Made by a program: the position numbers and the translations under genes. From Prochlorococcus sp. AG-412-C21 (lineage in GTDB: Bacteria; Cyanobacteriota; Cyanobacteriia; PCC-6307; Cyanobiaceae): a DNA stretch of 58,172 nt. The notes under the pieces are model-generated. The model searched no databases and was not told the DNA's origin. It saw only the letters and a list, made by a program, of their open reading frames with translations. Where the stretch lies: assembly GCA_003214975.1 (NCBI GenBank), contig QCKZ01000003.1:1-58172 (forward strand), written 5' to 3'. Positions 9,896 through 19,823 of the stretch are shown in pieces. How positions within the stretch are numbered: position 1 is the first letter of the stretch; the number at the start of each line of letters is the position of its first letter.

Positions 9896-10153
9896 ATGAC
9901 TTTTAAATAAGCTAATTTAATTATGAATTATGTTAATTTACTATTTAGCGTATAAATAGATAAATTCATATCTATATAAATATATCAACTAATTCATAAT
10001 TATTAATCGAGTAATAAATAATTATTTAAAATACATAATCTGTTTGTTAATTAAAAAATAATTTCAATATCTATGAAAAATTTCATAATGAAATTCAACA
10101 AATTATTAATATTGTAAGATTACAAATATACGTTTTAATAGAAACTTATTAAT
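9896..10153. promoter_or_regulatory. Divergent AT-rich intergenic region
   Basis: A 258-bp gap between two divergently transcribed operons: the methyltransferase/asnB-like operon to the left and the WbpD/WbpA/WbpB-like genes to the right. It must hold promoters for both directions. It is almost pure A+T, and no convincing -35/-10 pair, inverted repeat or RNA structure stands out by eye. Confidence 0.35.
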
Positions 10154-10744
10154 TTGAAAATAGAACCTAGTTCATATATCCATTCAACCGCAATAGTCGA
10201 AAAAGGTGCTTCAATAGGAGCTAATTCCAAAGTTTGGCACTGGGTTCACATTTGTGAAGGAGCAATTATAGGAGAAAACTGTAGTTTTGGACAAAACGTT
10301 TTTGTAGGTAATAAAGTAAACGTTGGAAATAATGTCAAAATACAAAATAACGTTTCAATCTACGATAATGTTTATTTAGAAGACAATGTTTTTTGCGGCC
10401 CAAGCATGGTTTTTACAAACGTTATAAATCCAAGGTCGTCTTTCTCAAGAAAAAATGAATATGAGAAAACTTATGTAGAGAGAGGTGTTACTTTTGGAGC
10501 AAATTCTACCGTGATTTGTGGGAATAGAATAGGAAAACATGCTTTTATTGGAGCTGCCGCAGTCATAACAAAAGATGTTAAACCATATGCACTAATGGTA
10601 GGAAATCCAGCAAAACAAATTGGTTGGATGAGCATTTATGGAGAAAAAATCCCATTGCCAATTAATGGTAATGGGAGTTGGAAATGCATTAAAACAGATC
10701 ATGTATATATTTTAAAGAATAGTGACTTATCTATTGAAGATTAA
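10154..10744 (+). CDS. WbpD/WlbB-like sugar N-acetyltransferase (left-handed beta-helix)
   Basis: A 196-residue hexapeptide-repeat acyltransferase. Successive [LIV]-G-x4 turns run from about residue 15 ([43 protein letters not shown]). The segment [14 protein letters not shown] and the later [27 protein letters not shown] are typical of UDP-3-amino-GlcNAcA 3-N-acetyltransferases of the WbpD/WlbB group. It would make UDP-GlcNAc(3NAc)A in the cytoplasm from acetyl-CoA. The start is TTG at 10154. The WbpA- and WbpB-like genes follow on the same strand, which supports the pathway. A WbpE-like aminotransferase is not in the window. Confidence 0.83.
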   Translation: MKIEPSSYIHSTAIVEKGASIGANSKVWHWVHICEGAIIGENCSFGQNVFVGNKVNVGNNVKIQNNVSIYDNVYLEDNVFCGPSMVFTNVINPRSSFSRKNEYEKTYVERGVTFGANSTVICGNRIGKHAFIGAAAVITKDVKPYALMVGNPAKQIGWMSIYGEKIPLPINGNGSWKCIKTDHVYILKNSDLSIED

Positions 10745-10892
10745 AAACTTTAAAAGACAAAAAACATAAAATATTTTTAGGAAGAATGATTACTTTTTAA
10801 AATAATTTTTTATCTACATACTTATTAAAAAGTTTATTTAATAATAAATTTAATTATATGTTATATTTTTTGTTCTATGAATTATAAAATCA

Positions 10893-12221
10893 ATGGCAGA
10901 AAATTCATTAAATTTAATTCATTCAGAATTAATTAATAACTTAATACAAAAAAAATCGAAAATTGGTATTATTGGTCTGGGATATGTAGGCTTACCTTTA
11001 TCAATTGCTTTCTCAGAGAGCGGCTATAAAGTAGTTGGTTTTGATATAGATTATGACAAGGTAAATAAAATAAATGATGGAAAAAGTTATATAAATCATC
11101 TACCAAATAGCACTATAAAAAAATTAAAAAAATCAAAAACCCTTTATGCCACTTGCGATTTTTCTCAATCGAAAGAACCTGATGCACTTATATTATGCTT
11201 ACCAACACCTTTAAATAAAAATAGAGTTCCAGATTTAAGTTTTATTGAGAAAACTTTAGATTCCATAATTCCTTATTTAAGAAAAGGGCAAATAATAAGC
11301 TTAGAAAGTACAACTTATCCAGGAACAACAGAAGATATCATAAAAGAAAGAATAAGTCAGGCTGGTTTTAAAGTTGGAGAAGAAATTTTTGTAGTTTATT
11401 CTCCTGAAAGAGAAGATCCAGGAAATAAAGATTTCAATACTTCCAATATTCCAAAAATAATTGCTGGGATTTCGGAAAATTGCCTTAAGGCAGGCTTAGC
11501 TCTATATGAAGATCCAATTAAAAAATTAGTTGTAGTAAGTAATACAAGAACGGCAGAAATGACAAAACTTCTTGAGAACATTCATCGTGCAGTAAATATT
11601 GGACTAATGAACGAATTAAAACCTCTAGCGGATAGGATGAAAATTGACTTATATGAAGTAATTAAAGCTGCCTCAACAAAACCATTTGGTTTTGTACCCT
11701 ATTATCCAGGACCTGGTTTAGGTGGCCACTGCATTCCTATAGATCCTTTTTATCTTACTTGGAAGGCAAGAGAGTTTGACATGAATACAAAGTTCATCGA
11801 ATTAGCAGGAGAAATTAATACTTCAATGCCTATTTACGTGGTAGAAAAAACTATCGAAGCCCTAAATAGTGTTAGAAAACCACTAATGGGTAGCAAAATT
11901 CTAATACTAGGCCTTTCTTACAAAAAGAATATAGATGACATTAGAGAATCCCCAACTCTAGAAATAATGGAAATAATAAAAAAGAAAGGAGGTGTTTTAA
12001 GTTATAGTGATCCATTCTTTGAAAAATTACCAACCACTAGAAGATATCAATATGATTTAAGTAGCATTGATATAAATCAGAGCAATATTAGTAATTTTGA
12101 TGTCGTTATTCTTACTACTGATCATGACCAATTTGATTATGAATTGATAGAAAAAAATGCAAAACTTATCATAGATACGCGTGGCAGATTTAAAGTATCC
12201 AACAAAATAATTAGAGCTTAG
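10893..12221 (+). CDS. UDP-N-acetylhexosamine 6-dehydrogenase (WbpA/WbpO/TviB type)
   Basis: A 442-residue NAD-dependent nucleotide-sugar dehydrogenase that oxidises C6 of UDP-GlcNAc or a related sugar to the uronic acid in two steps. The N-terminal Rossmann motif is IGIIGLGYVGLPLSIAF near residue 25. SLESTTYPGTTE follows, and the catalytic Cys loop is GPGLGGHCIPIDPFYL near residue 275. A C-terminal UDP-binding domain contains LGLSYKKNIDDIRESP. WbpD- and WbpB-like neighbours point to the diacetamido-uronic acid pathway; UDP-GlcNAc as substrate is inferred. Confidence 0.88.
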   Translation: MAENSLNLIHSELINNLIQKKSKIGIIGLGYVGLPLSIAFSESGYKVVGFDIDYDKVNKINDGKSYINHLPNSTIKKLKKSKTLYATCDFSQSKEPDALILCLPTPLNKNRVPDLSFIEKTLDSIIPYLRKGQIISLESTTYPGTTEDIIKERISQAGFKVGEEIFVVYSPEREDPGNKDFNTSNIPKIIAGISENCLKAGLALYEDPIKKLVVVSNTRTAEMTKLLENIHRAVNIGLMNELKPLADRMKIDLYEVIKAASTKPFGFVPYYPGPGLGGHCIPIDPFYLTWKAREFDMNTKFIELAGEINTSMPIYVVEKTIEALNSVRKPLMGSKILILGLSYKKNIDDIRESPTLEIMEIIKKKGGVLSYSDPFFEKLPTTRRYQYDLSSIDINQSNISNFDVVILTTDHDQFDYELIEKNAKLIIDTRGRFKVSNKIIRA

Positions 12222-12308
12222 ATTTATAAATTAAATATTTTAAAATTTTACAATAATCAATTTTTTAGACCATTTTTATTGAAAATATTATTACCAATAT
12301 TTATAGAA

Positions 12309-13427
12309 ATGAATCACAGTTCTAATAGTAAAAAAAAACTTATACAAGTAGCTCTTATCGGATGTGGCAGAATAAGTGAGAAGCATCTTAAAGCTTTAAT
12401 TTCATTAAAAGACAAACTAAATCTAGTTGCTATTTGCGACTCAAATAATGAACGCCTAAGCAAGGCGGAGGAGATTATCAATAAAATTTCTATAAAAAAA
12501 GGTTTCGAGATTAAAGTCCCCTTAAAGTTTTCAAGTCTTGAAAACTTACTTCAACAGGTTAAAGAGAATATTATTGAAATTAATCTAATTGTATTTGCTA
12601 CCCCAAGTGGAATGCATTCTAACCAAGTTAAAGCGGCTGCCAAATATGGCATTAACTGTTGTACAGAAAAGCCTATGGCTACTAATTGGGAAGATGGTTT
12701 ATCGATGTTAGAAGCTTGCAAAAAAGCAAAAGTTAGTTTGTTTGTAGTTAAACAGAATAGATTTAATAAAACTCTTCAGCTATTAAAAAAACAATTAGAT
12801 ATTAATAGATTTGGAAGAATTAATTTAGTAACTATAAATGTATTTTGGCAAAGACCTCAAAGTTACTACGATCAAGATAATTGGAGAGGGACATGGACTT
12901 TAGATGGGGGAGCGTTAATGAATCAAGCAAGTCATTATGTAGATCTATTAACCTGGCTTATTGGCCCTGTCGATACAATTAGTGCAGAAACATCTACTCT
13001 TGGAAGAAATATTGAGGTTGAAGATACTGCTGCCATATCTTTAAAATGGAGGAATGGAGCATTGGGTACTTTAGCAGTAACTATGCTTACCTACCCTAAA
13101 AACCTAGAGGGTTCAATCACTATACTTGGCGAAAAAGGAACTGTAAAAGTTGGAGGGATTTCGGTAAATCAAATAGAAGAATGGAATTTTCAGGACAACA
13201 CAAAAGATGATGAATTAGTTGATGCGGTATCTTATCAAGCATCTAATGTTTATGGAGAAGGTCACATTCCCTACTATGAAAATGTTATTTCTGCTTTAAA
13301 TGGAGAATCAAAACCTATGTGCGATGGCGAGTCAGGTTTGAAAAGTTTAGAATTACTTGTTGCTTCTTATCTTTCCTCTCAGTCAGGTAAAAAAATAAAA
13401 ATCCCTTTAGAAAGAGATTTTAATTAA
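12309..13427 (+). CDS. WbpB/WlbA-like Gfo/Idh/MocA oxidoreductase
   Basis: An NAD(P)-dependent sugar dehydrogenase of the Gfo/Idh/MocA family, about 372 residues from the ATG at 12309. An in-frame TTG at 12279 would add ten residues with no recognisable domain. The Rossmann motif QVALIGCGRISEKHLKAL comes first, then the hallmark CTEKPMATNWEDG with the catalytic Lys. The GGALMNQASHYVDLL segment contains the active-site His. In the WbpA-B-E-D-I pathway WbpB oxidises C3 of UDP-GlcNAcA before transamination. It sits 57 bases after the dehydrogenase stop, likely in the same operon. Confidence 0.84.
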   Translation: MNHSSNSKKKLIQVALIGCGRISEKHLKALISLKDKLNLVAICDSNNERLSKAEEIINKISIKKGFEIKVPLKFSSLENLLQQVKENIIEINLIVFATPSGMHSNQVKAAAKYGINCCTEKPMATNWEDGLSMLEACKKAKVSLFVVKQNRFNKTLQLLKKQLDINRFGRINLVTINVFWQRPQSYYDQDNWRGTWTLDGGALMNQASHYVDLLTWLIGPVDTISAETSTLGRNIEVEDTAAISLKWRNGALGTLAVTMLTYPKNLEGSITILGEKGTVKVGGISVNQIEEWNFQDNTKDDELVDAVSYQASNVYGEGHIPYYENVISALNGESKPMCDGESGLKSLELLVASYLSSQSGKKIKIPLERDFN

Positions 13428-13482
13428 AAATAAGAAATTGAAAATTTACTTTTTGCTTAAGTGTTATTATTGTTAGAATTAA

Positions 13483-14280
13483 ATGTCAATTATGTCTTCA
13501 TCAAAATATACAGAGGATAATGTAACTTCATTAAAAAGCCTTACAAATAGATTAAATTTAAATGCAAAATACTCAAAATTCGATTTTCACAGCTGGGTTA
13601 AAAAAAATTATGATCTAAAGCTTGGAATGAATGTTTTAGATGTAGGGTGTGGTAATGGGGCTCAAATTTTTGATTTCATAGATATTGTAGGGTCCCAGGG
13701 ATCTATTTCTGGAGTAGATATTTCTGATGAGTCAATTGAAGAGATCAAACAAAAATCAGAAAATTTTAAAAATATTCAAGTTTTTGCTGCTGATATGAAT
13801 AATTTAAACACAATTATAAAAAATGACTTTAAGGTCAAAACATATGATCTTGCTCATGCCACTTATTCCTTAGCTTATGCTTCAGATCCAACTGGAATAC
13901 TTGATGCAATGAGACTTGCTCTTAACAAAGCTGGTAGATTAATCATTACGTCACCCATAGACCCTAATTCCTTAAGAGAATTAGCAAAGAAGATAGGTAA
14001 CCCTCTCCCCAAATATGATTCTATTGGGAGATTTCCCAAAGAAGTTTTAGAACCATATTTTAGATCTTACTTCTACAATGTAAAAATAGAAGTAGTAAAA
14101 AATGTCCTCTCAATTACTGAGGTAAATGATGTAATTAATTTTTATCGCAATACTGGATATTACTGCTCAAAAACCGAAATGGATCTCATTAAATATGCTC
14201 AACTAGAAATAGAGAGTAAAGGTTTTTTCAGTTTCGAGAAAAATAATTTTATGATAATTGGAGAAAATCAAATTTTTTGA
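13483..14280 (+). CDS. Class I SAM-dependent methyltransferase
   Basis: A 265-residue methyltransferase. Motif I is NVLDVGCGNGAQIFDF near residue 50, followed by SGVDISDESIEEI (the acidic residue that binds the ribose of SAM) and LAHATYSLAYASDP as motif IV. It probably methylates a sugar or a lipid-linked intermediate in the cytoplasm. ATG starts are possible at 13483 and 13492. It lies between the WbpB-like gene and the deacetylase-like gene on the same strand. Confidence 0.78.
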   Translation: MSIMSSSKYTEDNVTSLKSLTNRLNLNAKYSKFDFHSWVKKNYDLKLGMNVLDVGCGNGAQIFDFIDIVGSQGSISGVDISDESIEEIKQKSENFKNIQVFAADMNNLNTIIKNDFKVKTYDLAHATYSLAYASDPTGILDAMRLALNKAGRLIITSPIDPNSLRELAKKIGNPLPKYDSIGRFPKEVLEPYFRSYFYNVKIEVVKNVLSITEVNDVINFYRNTGYYCSKTEMDLIKYAQLEIESKGFFSFEKNNFMIIGENQIF

Positions 14281-14327
14281 GAATTTGATCAATATAGGCT
14301 TTAAACTCTACTAAAAGGTTTTCTAAA

Positions 14328-15014
14328 ATGTATGGTATTGATGAATATTCAAAATTAATTAAAGTTTTATTATCAAAAGGGTTTAATTTTCAGAATTTTC
14401 TAGATTACAAAGATAGCAGTACAGTATATCTCAGACATGATATTGATTTTTCTATCAAGGACGCCTATAAGATCGCATTATTTGAAAAAGATATTGGGAT
14501 TAAAGCAAATTATTTTTTTATGATCACTTCCAATTTTTATAACTGTTTTAGCAATGAAAATTTTAATTTAATTAAAAAAATTTTAAAATTTGGCCATAGT
14601 ATATCCTTACACTTTGATCCTACTTGTTATGAGAATCTGGAAGAAGGTTTTAAATTAGAGAAAAAAATTTTTGAGAGTAAATTTAACTTAAAAATCAATA
14701 TAATTTCACTTCATAGACCAGGACCATTTCTTAATAAAAAAAACAAAAAAATTGGTGACGTCCATCATACATATGAAGATAAATTTTTTAAAGATATGGA
14801 TTATTATTCTGATTCGGGAGGTAAAGATATTAGACATATAATAAATAAATTATATCCGAGAAAAGACTCAAAGCCTATTCAATTATTGCTTCATCCAATA
14901 TGGTGGACTCAAGAAAATAATAATCCTACCAAAAGGCTTGAAAGTTTTTTAGAAAGCAATATGATTTTTTTAGAGGATCAAACCAGGAAAAACTGTAAAA
15001 CTTTTTTAAAATAA
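14328..15014 (+). CDS. Polysaccharide-deacetylase-like protein (CE4 fold)
   Basis: A 228-residue protein with the NodB-homology layout. VYLRHDIDFSIKDAY supplies the His-Asp-x-Asp motif 1 near residue 35, FGHSISLHFDP is a reduced motif 2 with its His pair near residue 105, and LLLHPIWWTQ near the end resembles motif 5. There is no signal peptide, so it acts in the cytoplasm, as do CE4-like enzymes working on nucleotide- or lipid-linked sugars. It is expected to remove an N-acetyl group, but metal-ligand identity should be checked on a structural model. Confidence 0.7.
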   Translation: MYGIDEYSKLIKVLLSKGFNFQNFLDYKDSSTVYLRHDIDFSIKDAYKIALFEKDIGIKANYFFMITSNFYNCFSNENFNLIKKILKFGHSISLHFDPTCYENLEEGFKLEKKIFESKFNLKINIISLHRPGPFLNKKNKKIGDVHHTYEDKFFKDMDYYSDSGGKDIRHIINKLYPRKDSKPIQLLLHPIWWTQENNNPTKRLESFLESNMIFLEDQTRKNCKTFLK

Positions 15015-15225
15015 ATCTATATTTAATCAGTACTTATAATTAAGTTTAGATCAAAATAATTTAACTGCGTTTTATTAGGGTCTTAAGTAATAAACATAAT
15101 ATTAATTAGGAATAAAAAAAATTTTTATATTATGATTAGCAACTACATATTTTTTTAAAATAATTATTGGATAAGACAAATATTTTTAGTAAAGTAAAGT
15201 TAATAAATTAAACCTAAATTATAAA

Positions 15226-17004
15226 TTGATTAAAAATAATTCAACAATATTAATACTATTAGATCTTTGGAGAATACTATCTAAAAAAAGAAAAATACAT
15301 ATTTATCTTTTGACAATATTAATTTCTATAAGTTCAGTCTTGGAAATCCTAACATTGGCATCCGTAATACCATTTATTTATACTCTTATTGGAGCTAGTA
15401 AAAGTAATTACATAAATAATTTCGCACTGATACCTTCTTCGTTAAATATTCAAAATGATCCAAAATTGATAAGTTTAATTTTTTGTTTTTTTATTATTAC
15501 TTCAAGCATTATTAGGATATTCAATCTATGGGCTAATGGACAAATATCTGGGAGGATTGGATCTGATTTAAGCTATAGAATATATAAAAATATCATCTAC
15601 GATGACTATGAAAAACAAATCCAAATTAAGAGTAGTAATATTATTTCCACGGTTACTAATGATGTATCTAGAGTTGTTTATGGAGTGCTAAATCCTTTTT
15701 TTAATTTAGTTAGCGCATTAGCAATATCATCAACAATAGTTCTTTCTATTTTATTTATCAATAAAAGTTTAGTAATTATTCCAGGGTTAATAATCTCAGT
15801 AATTTATATATTAATTGCACTTTATAATAGGAAAAAATTACTTTCTTTAAGTAAATCATCAAGTCTGCATACTACAAATCTTGTAAAGTCTGTTCAAGAT
15901 AGCTTAGGTTCAATTAGAAATATAGTTTTAGATAATAGATATACTTTTTTTAAAAAAAAATTCAGAGAAAATGACATTGGATTAAGATTGGATTTTGTAA
16001 ATGGAGCCTTTATAAGTGCATATCCAAGATTTATTGTTGAAGCGATAGGTATTGTATCTATATCGTTCGCTGCAACATTATTATTATTCAAGGATATTGA
16101 ATCATCAATTCTTGTAGCTCAAATTGGATCACTTGCATTAGGATTTCAAAGATTACTGCCTAATTTACAAAGAATATATGAGGGTTGGTCTGATATTACA
16201 AATAACAGTTATTCCCTTCAAAAAGTTCTAAAGTTAAGTAGCTATAAGTATAGAAAGGAAATTTTATATAAAAATTCATATAAATATAATTTAAATTTTA
16301 ATCAAATATTTTCTATTAAATTTGAAAATGTAAGCTACAAATTTAAAAATAGTAAATTACCCATACTTGATAATATTTCACTTACTCTTAAATCAGATGA
16401 GACTATAGGAATTATTGGTAAAACCGGAGCAGGTAAAAGTACATTTTTGGATCTTTTAATGGGTTTATTAGAACCCTCAAATGGAAGAATTCTTATAAAT
16501 GGATGTGATTTATGGACTAAAAATGCAACTAACTTTAGAAAAGAATGGTATGAATATGTTTCACATGTACCTCAAAGTATTTACTTGGCAGATACAAGCA
16601 TTAAAAAAAATATAGCTTTTGGCATAGATGATAAAAATATAGATCATAAAAAATTGCTTTATGCAGCTAAAAACGCTTTAATATCTGATTTCATAGAAGG
16701 ATTACCTAATAGCTATGAAAATCATACTGGTGAGAGAGCCAGTAATATAAGTGGTGGTCAAGCACAAAGAATCGGAATTGCAAGAGCTCTATACAAGTCA
16801 CCAAAACTACTAGTTCTTGATGAGGCAACAAGTGCGCTTGATAATGAAACAGAAAAAAAAGTTATTAATTCTTTAACTAAACTAAAATCAAAACCAATGA
16901 TAATTATGGTTGCTCATCGATTAAGCTCTCTTTTCCTTTGTAATAGGTTTCTTAAATTATCAAAAGGTAAAATTTTGGAGCTTAACAAAGATGAAATTAT
17001 TTAA
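15226..17004 (+). CDS. ABC transporter, fused membrane and ATPase domains (PglK/MsbA-like)
   Basis: A 592-residue half-transporter. Residues 1 to about 320 form a six-helix membrane domain. The nucleotide-binding domain follows with Walker A GIIGKTGAGKSTFL, signature NISGGQAQRIGIARAL, Walker B LLVLDEATSALD and the switch His in MVAHRLSSLF. The resemblance to PglK-type flippases and its place among glycosyltransferases suggest that it flips a lipid-linked oligosaccharide across the inner membrane. The start is TTG at 15226 after a 210-bp gap. No Wzx was recognised in the window, so this may be the island's flippase. Confidence 0.85.
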   Translation: MIKNNSTILILLDLWRILSKKRKIHIYLLTILISISSVLEILTLASVIPFIYTLIGASKSNYINNFALIPSSLNIQNDPKLISLIFCFFIITSSIIRIFNLWANGQISGRIGSDLSYRIYKNIIYDDYEKQIQIKSSNIISTVTNDVSRVVYGVLNPFFNLVSALAISSTIVLSILFINKSLVIIPGLIISVIYILIALYNRKKLLSLSKSSSLHTTNLVKSVQDSLGSIRNIVLDNRYTFFKKKFRENDIGLRLDFVNGAFISAYPRFIVEAIGIVSISFAATLLLFKDIESSILVAQIGSLALGFQRLLPNLQRIYEGWSDITNNSYSLQKVLKLSSYKYRKEILYKNSYKYNLNFNQIFSIKFENVSYKFKNSKLPILDNISLTLKSDETIGIIGKTGAGKSTFLDLLMGLLEPSNGRILINGCDLWTKNATNFRKEWYEYVSHVPQSIYLADTSIKKNIAFGIDDKNIDHKKLLYAAKNALISDFIEGLPNSYENHTGERASNISGGQAQRIGIARALYKSPKLLVLDEATSALDNETEKKVINSLTKLKSKPMIIMVAHRLSSLFLCNRFLKLSKGKILELNKDEII

Positions 17005-17046
17005 CTTTTATTCTAATATATATTTTTATTCTGGAAATAATTTTAG

Positions 17047-18144
17047 ATGAAAAAATTATTGACCATAGGAATACCGACTTATAACAGGAAAGAATACTTA
17101 TTAGGTCAAGTCAAATCTTTGGTTCAAATAGTTCTAAATAATAACCTTGAAAATGATATTGAAATTTTAATCTCAGATAATAATTCAGAATATAATATTT
17201 ACAACCTACTAGAAGATTTCAAACAATATTCTCATTTCCTTTCAATAACTAAAAATGATAAGAATATTGGAATGGGGAAAAATATTGTCAAAACATTTAA
17301 CTTAGCTAAAGGAGAGTTTTATTTCTTTATTGGAGATGATGACAGAATTTCAACTAATGGTCTTCTAAATTTATTAGAAACTTGTAAATTAACTGATGCA
17401 TCATTAATAAATATGAGGGGGGACCTAAGTATTGGATGGGGAAAATATTTTCCAAAGGAAATTGACTATAAATCATATACTAAATCTAATATGTTGAATA
17501 AAATAGATATTTATTATTTTGCAAATGCAAATACTGCCGTAAGAAAAGCCTATGTAAGAAATGATCTAATCACTAGCTCTAAAGAAGCGGTGGAACATCC
17601 TATGTCGCATGCCATAATATTTTTATCTGCTCTTGTTAAAAAAGATAAAATGGTTTTTTGTAATTGCCCTATTTTACAAAATTCATATCCAAATGTAATT
17701 ACTAGCTCTTATTCTTACATCCTATCAAGACTTATTTTGCATAAAACAGTTGAAGATATTTTTTCAAAGATTCATAAAATAAAACTTAATAAAAATACTT
17801 TTTATAAAAGACATCCAATGTTCAAATTCAATTTATATCCTAATCACATAGCTTCCTTAACTTATAAATTTCATATTGAAGATAATAAAGAAGAAAAATT
17901 ATGTACAATAAATTTTTTAAGTAATAATGAAAGTAAATCAATCCCAAAAACTCTTCATTTCTTTATAACTCTATGTACTACAAAAATTTTCTTTGTCTTT
18001 CTTAAAACTCTTTTTTACATTTTAGGAATTTTCAAACCCTCACTTAGACTTTATGAAAAAAGATCCATAGATGCTAAGAATAAAAAGATAGAATCAAAAA
18101 AAAATAAATCAATGCATTATTGGGGATTGGGGATTGGAAACTAA
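17047..18144 (+). CDS. Glycosyltransferase family 2 protein
   Basis: A 365-residue GT-A glycosyltransferase. The N-terminus LLTIGIPTYNRKEYLLGQV is the classic GT2 nucleotide-binding strand. ILISDNNSE and FYFFIGDDDRIS give the DxD-type metal site near residue 95. A hydrophobic segment near residue 320 (HFFITLCTTKIFFVFLKTLF) may anchor it to the inner membrane. It begins 42 bases after the ABC transporter and its end overlaps one possible start of the KdsC-like gene. Donor and acceptor are unknown. Confidence 0.82.
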   Translation: MKKLLTIGIPTYNRKEYLLGQVKSLVQIVLNNNLENDIEILISDNNSEYNIYNLLEDFKQYSHFLSITKNDKNIGMGKNIVKTFNLAKGEFYFFIGDDDRISTNGLLNLLETCKLTDASLINMRGDLSIGWGKYFPKEIDYKSYTKSNMLNKIDIYYFANANTAVRKAYVRNDLITSSKEAVEHPMSHAIIFLSALVKKDKMVFCNCPILQNSYPNVITSSYSYILSRLILHKTVEDIFSKIHKIKLNKNTFYKRHPMFKFNLYPNHIASLTYKFHIEDNKEEKLCTINFLSNNESKSIPKTLHFFITLCTTKIFFVFLKTLFYILGIFKPSLRLYEKRSIDAKNKKIESKKNKSMHYWGLGIGN

Positions 18145-18157
18145 AAATACAAATTTG

Positions 18158-18652
18158 ATGAATTTAAAGAAAATTAGCAAGAATTTAATTTTTATTTGTG
18201 ATGTCGATGGAGTTCTTACAACTGGGCATTTTTTGTATTCCTCTGAAGGTAAAATTATGAAAATATTTGGTCCAGATGATAACGATGCTTTAGCTGAATT
18301 ATCCAATTATATGGAGATAAGATTTGTAACTTCAGATAAAAGAGGGTTTGAAATTTCTAAGGCTAGAGTAGTTAAGGATATGGGCTACAGACTTGATCTT
18401 GTGAGTTCAAAAGATAGACCAAGCTGGATTCAGAATAATTCTCTAAATAAAAACGTAATTTATATGGGTGATGGAATTTTAGATCATTTAGTTTTTGATG
18501 TTGTTTTTTACTCTATTGCACCCTTAAATTCATGCAAATCAGCAAAAGAATCTGCAAATCATGTTACTGCATCAAAAGGCGGGGATCGAGCTGTTGCAGA
18601 AGCTTGCAAGCATATAATTAGCAAATTTTTTCCTAAATCTACATCACAATAA
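18158..18652 (+). CDS. KdsC-like HAD phosphatase
   Basis: A cytoplasmic HAD phosphatase of the compact KdsC/NeuA-C type, about 164 residues from ATG 18158. An in-frame TTG at 18134 overlapping the preceding gene is also possible. Motif I is LIFICDVDGVLTTG, exactly as in KdsC. Motif II is RFVTSDKRG. The C-terminal HVTASKGGDRAVAEACKHI matches the KdsC tail. Motif IV is GDGILD instead of the usual GDDxxD, so one Mg-binding Asp is replaced. In ulosonic-acid pathways this phosphatase acts after the aldol condensation. Here it precedes a GatZ-like aldolase-family gene by six bases, which suggests a related scheme. Confidence 0.78.
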   Translation: MNLKKISKNLIFICDVDGVLTTGHFLYSSEGKIMKIFGPDDNDALAELSNYMEIRFVTSDKRGFEISKARVVKDMGYRLDLVSSKDRPSWIQNNSLNKNVIYMGDGILDHLVFDVVFYSIAPLNSCKSAKESANHVTASKGGDRAVAEACKHIISKFFPKSTSQ

Positions 18653-18657
18653 TTGAA

Positions 18658-19818
18658 ATGGCTAAATCTAAAATCTTCAAATTTTTAAATAGCAAAAGGT
18701 GTACTTTATTGGGTGTTGGGCCAATGAGTAAAAACTGTATTGACGCTGTTATTGAAATTGCTAATGAATATGATGTCCCTATTCCGCTAATAGCAAGTAG
18801 AAGGCAAATTGATTCGATAAGTTTTGATGGAGGATATGTTTGTAATTGGGATACAAAAAAGTTTGCTGATTATGTATTAGATAATGACAAAAAAGGTAAT
18901 GTTATATTGTCGAGAGATCACGGAGGTCCATGGCAAAATAATAAAGAAATAGATAAAAAACTAGGACTAGAAAGAGCTATCAGATCTGCCAAAGATAGTT
19001 TCTTAGTAGATATCAAATCTGGTTTCGAAATTATTCATATTGATCCTAGTATTGACATTTACTCAGAACCAGATACTAATACTTTGCTAGACAGGATATA
19101 TGAATTATATGAATATTGCTTTTCAATAAGTCAGAGATTTAATAGAGAAATAATTTTTGAAATTGGTACAGACGAACAATCAGGATCAACTCAGTCATTA
19201 GAAGAAGTAGATTATGTTCTTAATTCAATTCATTTATTTTGTAATAAAAATAGTCTTCCAAAACCATCATTTATAGTTATCCAAACTGGAACAAAAGTAA
19301 TGGAAATGAGGAACATCGGATCATTCGATTCCCCAATTAGAATTGCGAATGAGATACCATCAGAAATTTTAATACCAAAAGTTCTAGAGGTATGTGCAGC
19401 TTATAATATATTACTCAAGGAACATAATGCTGATTATCTAAGTGATATGGCTTTAAAGTGGCATCCAAAACTTGGAATTTCAGCTGCTAATGTGGCTCCT
19501 GAATTTGGAGTAACAGAATCAAAAACTTTATACCAATTATTAATTAATCAAGGATTAAATAATTATGCTGAAGAATTTATTAGAATTTCACTTAATTCAA
19601 ATAAATGGGAAAAGTGGTTAATAAATAACTCTAAAGCTACAGAAATAGAAAAAGGATTAATTGCGGGTCATTATATTTTTTCAAATAATGAATTTATTGA
19701 ATTGAAGAAAAAAATTTCAATTGATCTTGCTTCAAAAGATATAATAGTTGATGACGTTTTAAAGGAATCGGTAAAAAAAGCAATCCTAAGATATCTATTT
19801 CTATTCAAAGTAATTTAA
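18658..19818 (+). CDS. GatZ/KbaZ-like protein (class II tagatose-bisphosphate aldolase family)
   Basis: A 386-residue TIM-barrel protein recognisable as the D-tagatose-1,6-bisphosphate aldolase GatZ/KbaZ family by ILSRDHGGPWQNNKE near residue 80, FEIIHIDPSID, and IFEIGTDEQSGSTQSLEE near residue 165. In GatYZ the Z subunit is considered non-catalytic, but no GatY partner is visible. The setting between a KdsC-like phosphatase and a nucleotidyltransferase-kinase suggests that it handles a keto-sugar phosphate used for surface glycan synthesis. The sequence is normal in length. The reaction is unknown. Confidence 0.75.
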   Translation: MAKSKIFKFLNSKRCTLLGVGPMSKNCIDAVIEIANEYDVPIPLIASRRQIDSISFDGGYVCNWDTKKFADYVLDNDKKGNVILSRDHGGPWQNNKEIDKKLGLERAIRSAKDSFLVDIKSGFEIIHIDPSIDIYSEPDTNTLLDRIYELYEYCFSISQRFNREIIFEIGTDEQSGSTQSLEEVDYVLNSIHLFCNKNSLPKPSFIVIQTGTKVMEMRNIGSFDSPIRIANEIPSEILIPKVLEVCAAYNILLKEHNADYLSDMALKWHPKLGISAANVAPEFGVTESKTLYQLLINQGLNNYAEEFIRISLNSNKWEKWLINNSKATEIEKGLIAGHYIFSNNEFIELKKKISIDLASKDIIVDDVLKESVKKAILRYLFLFKVI

Positions 19819-19823
19819 GAAAA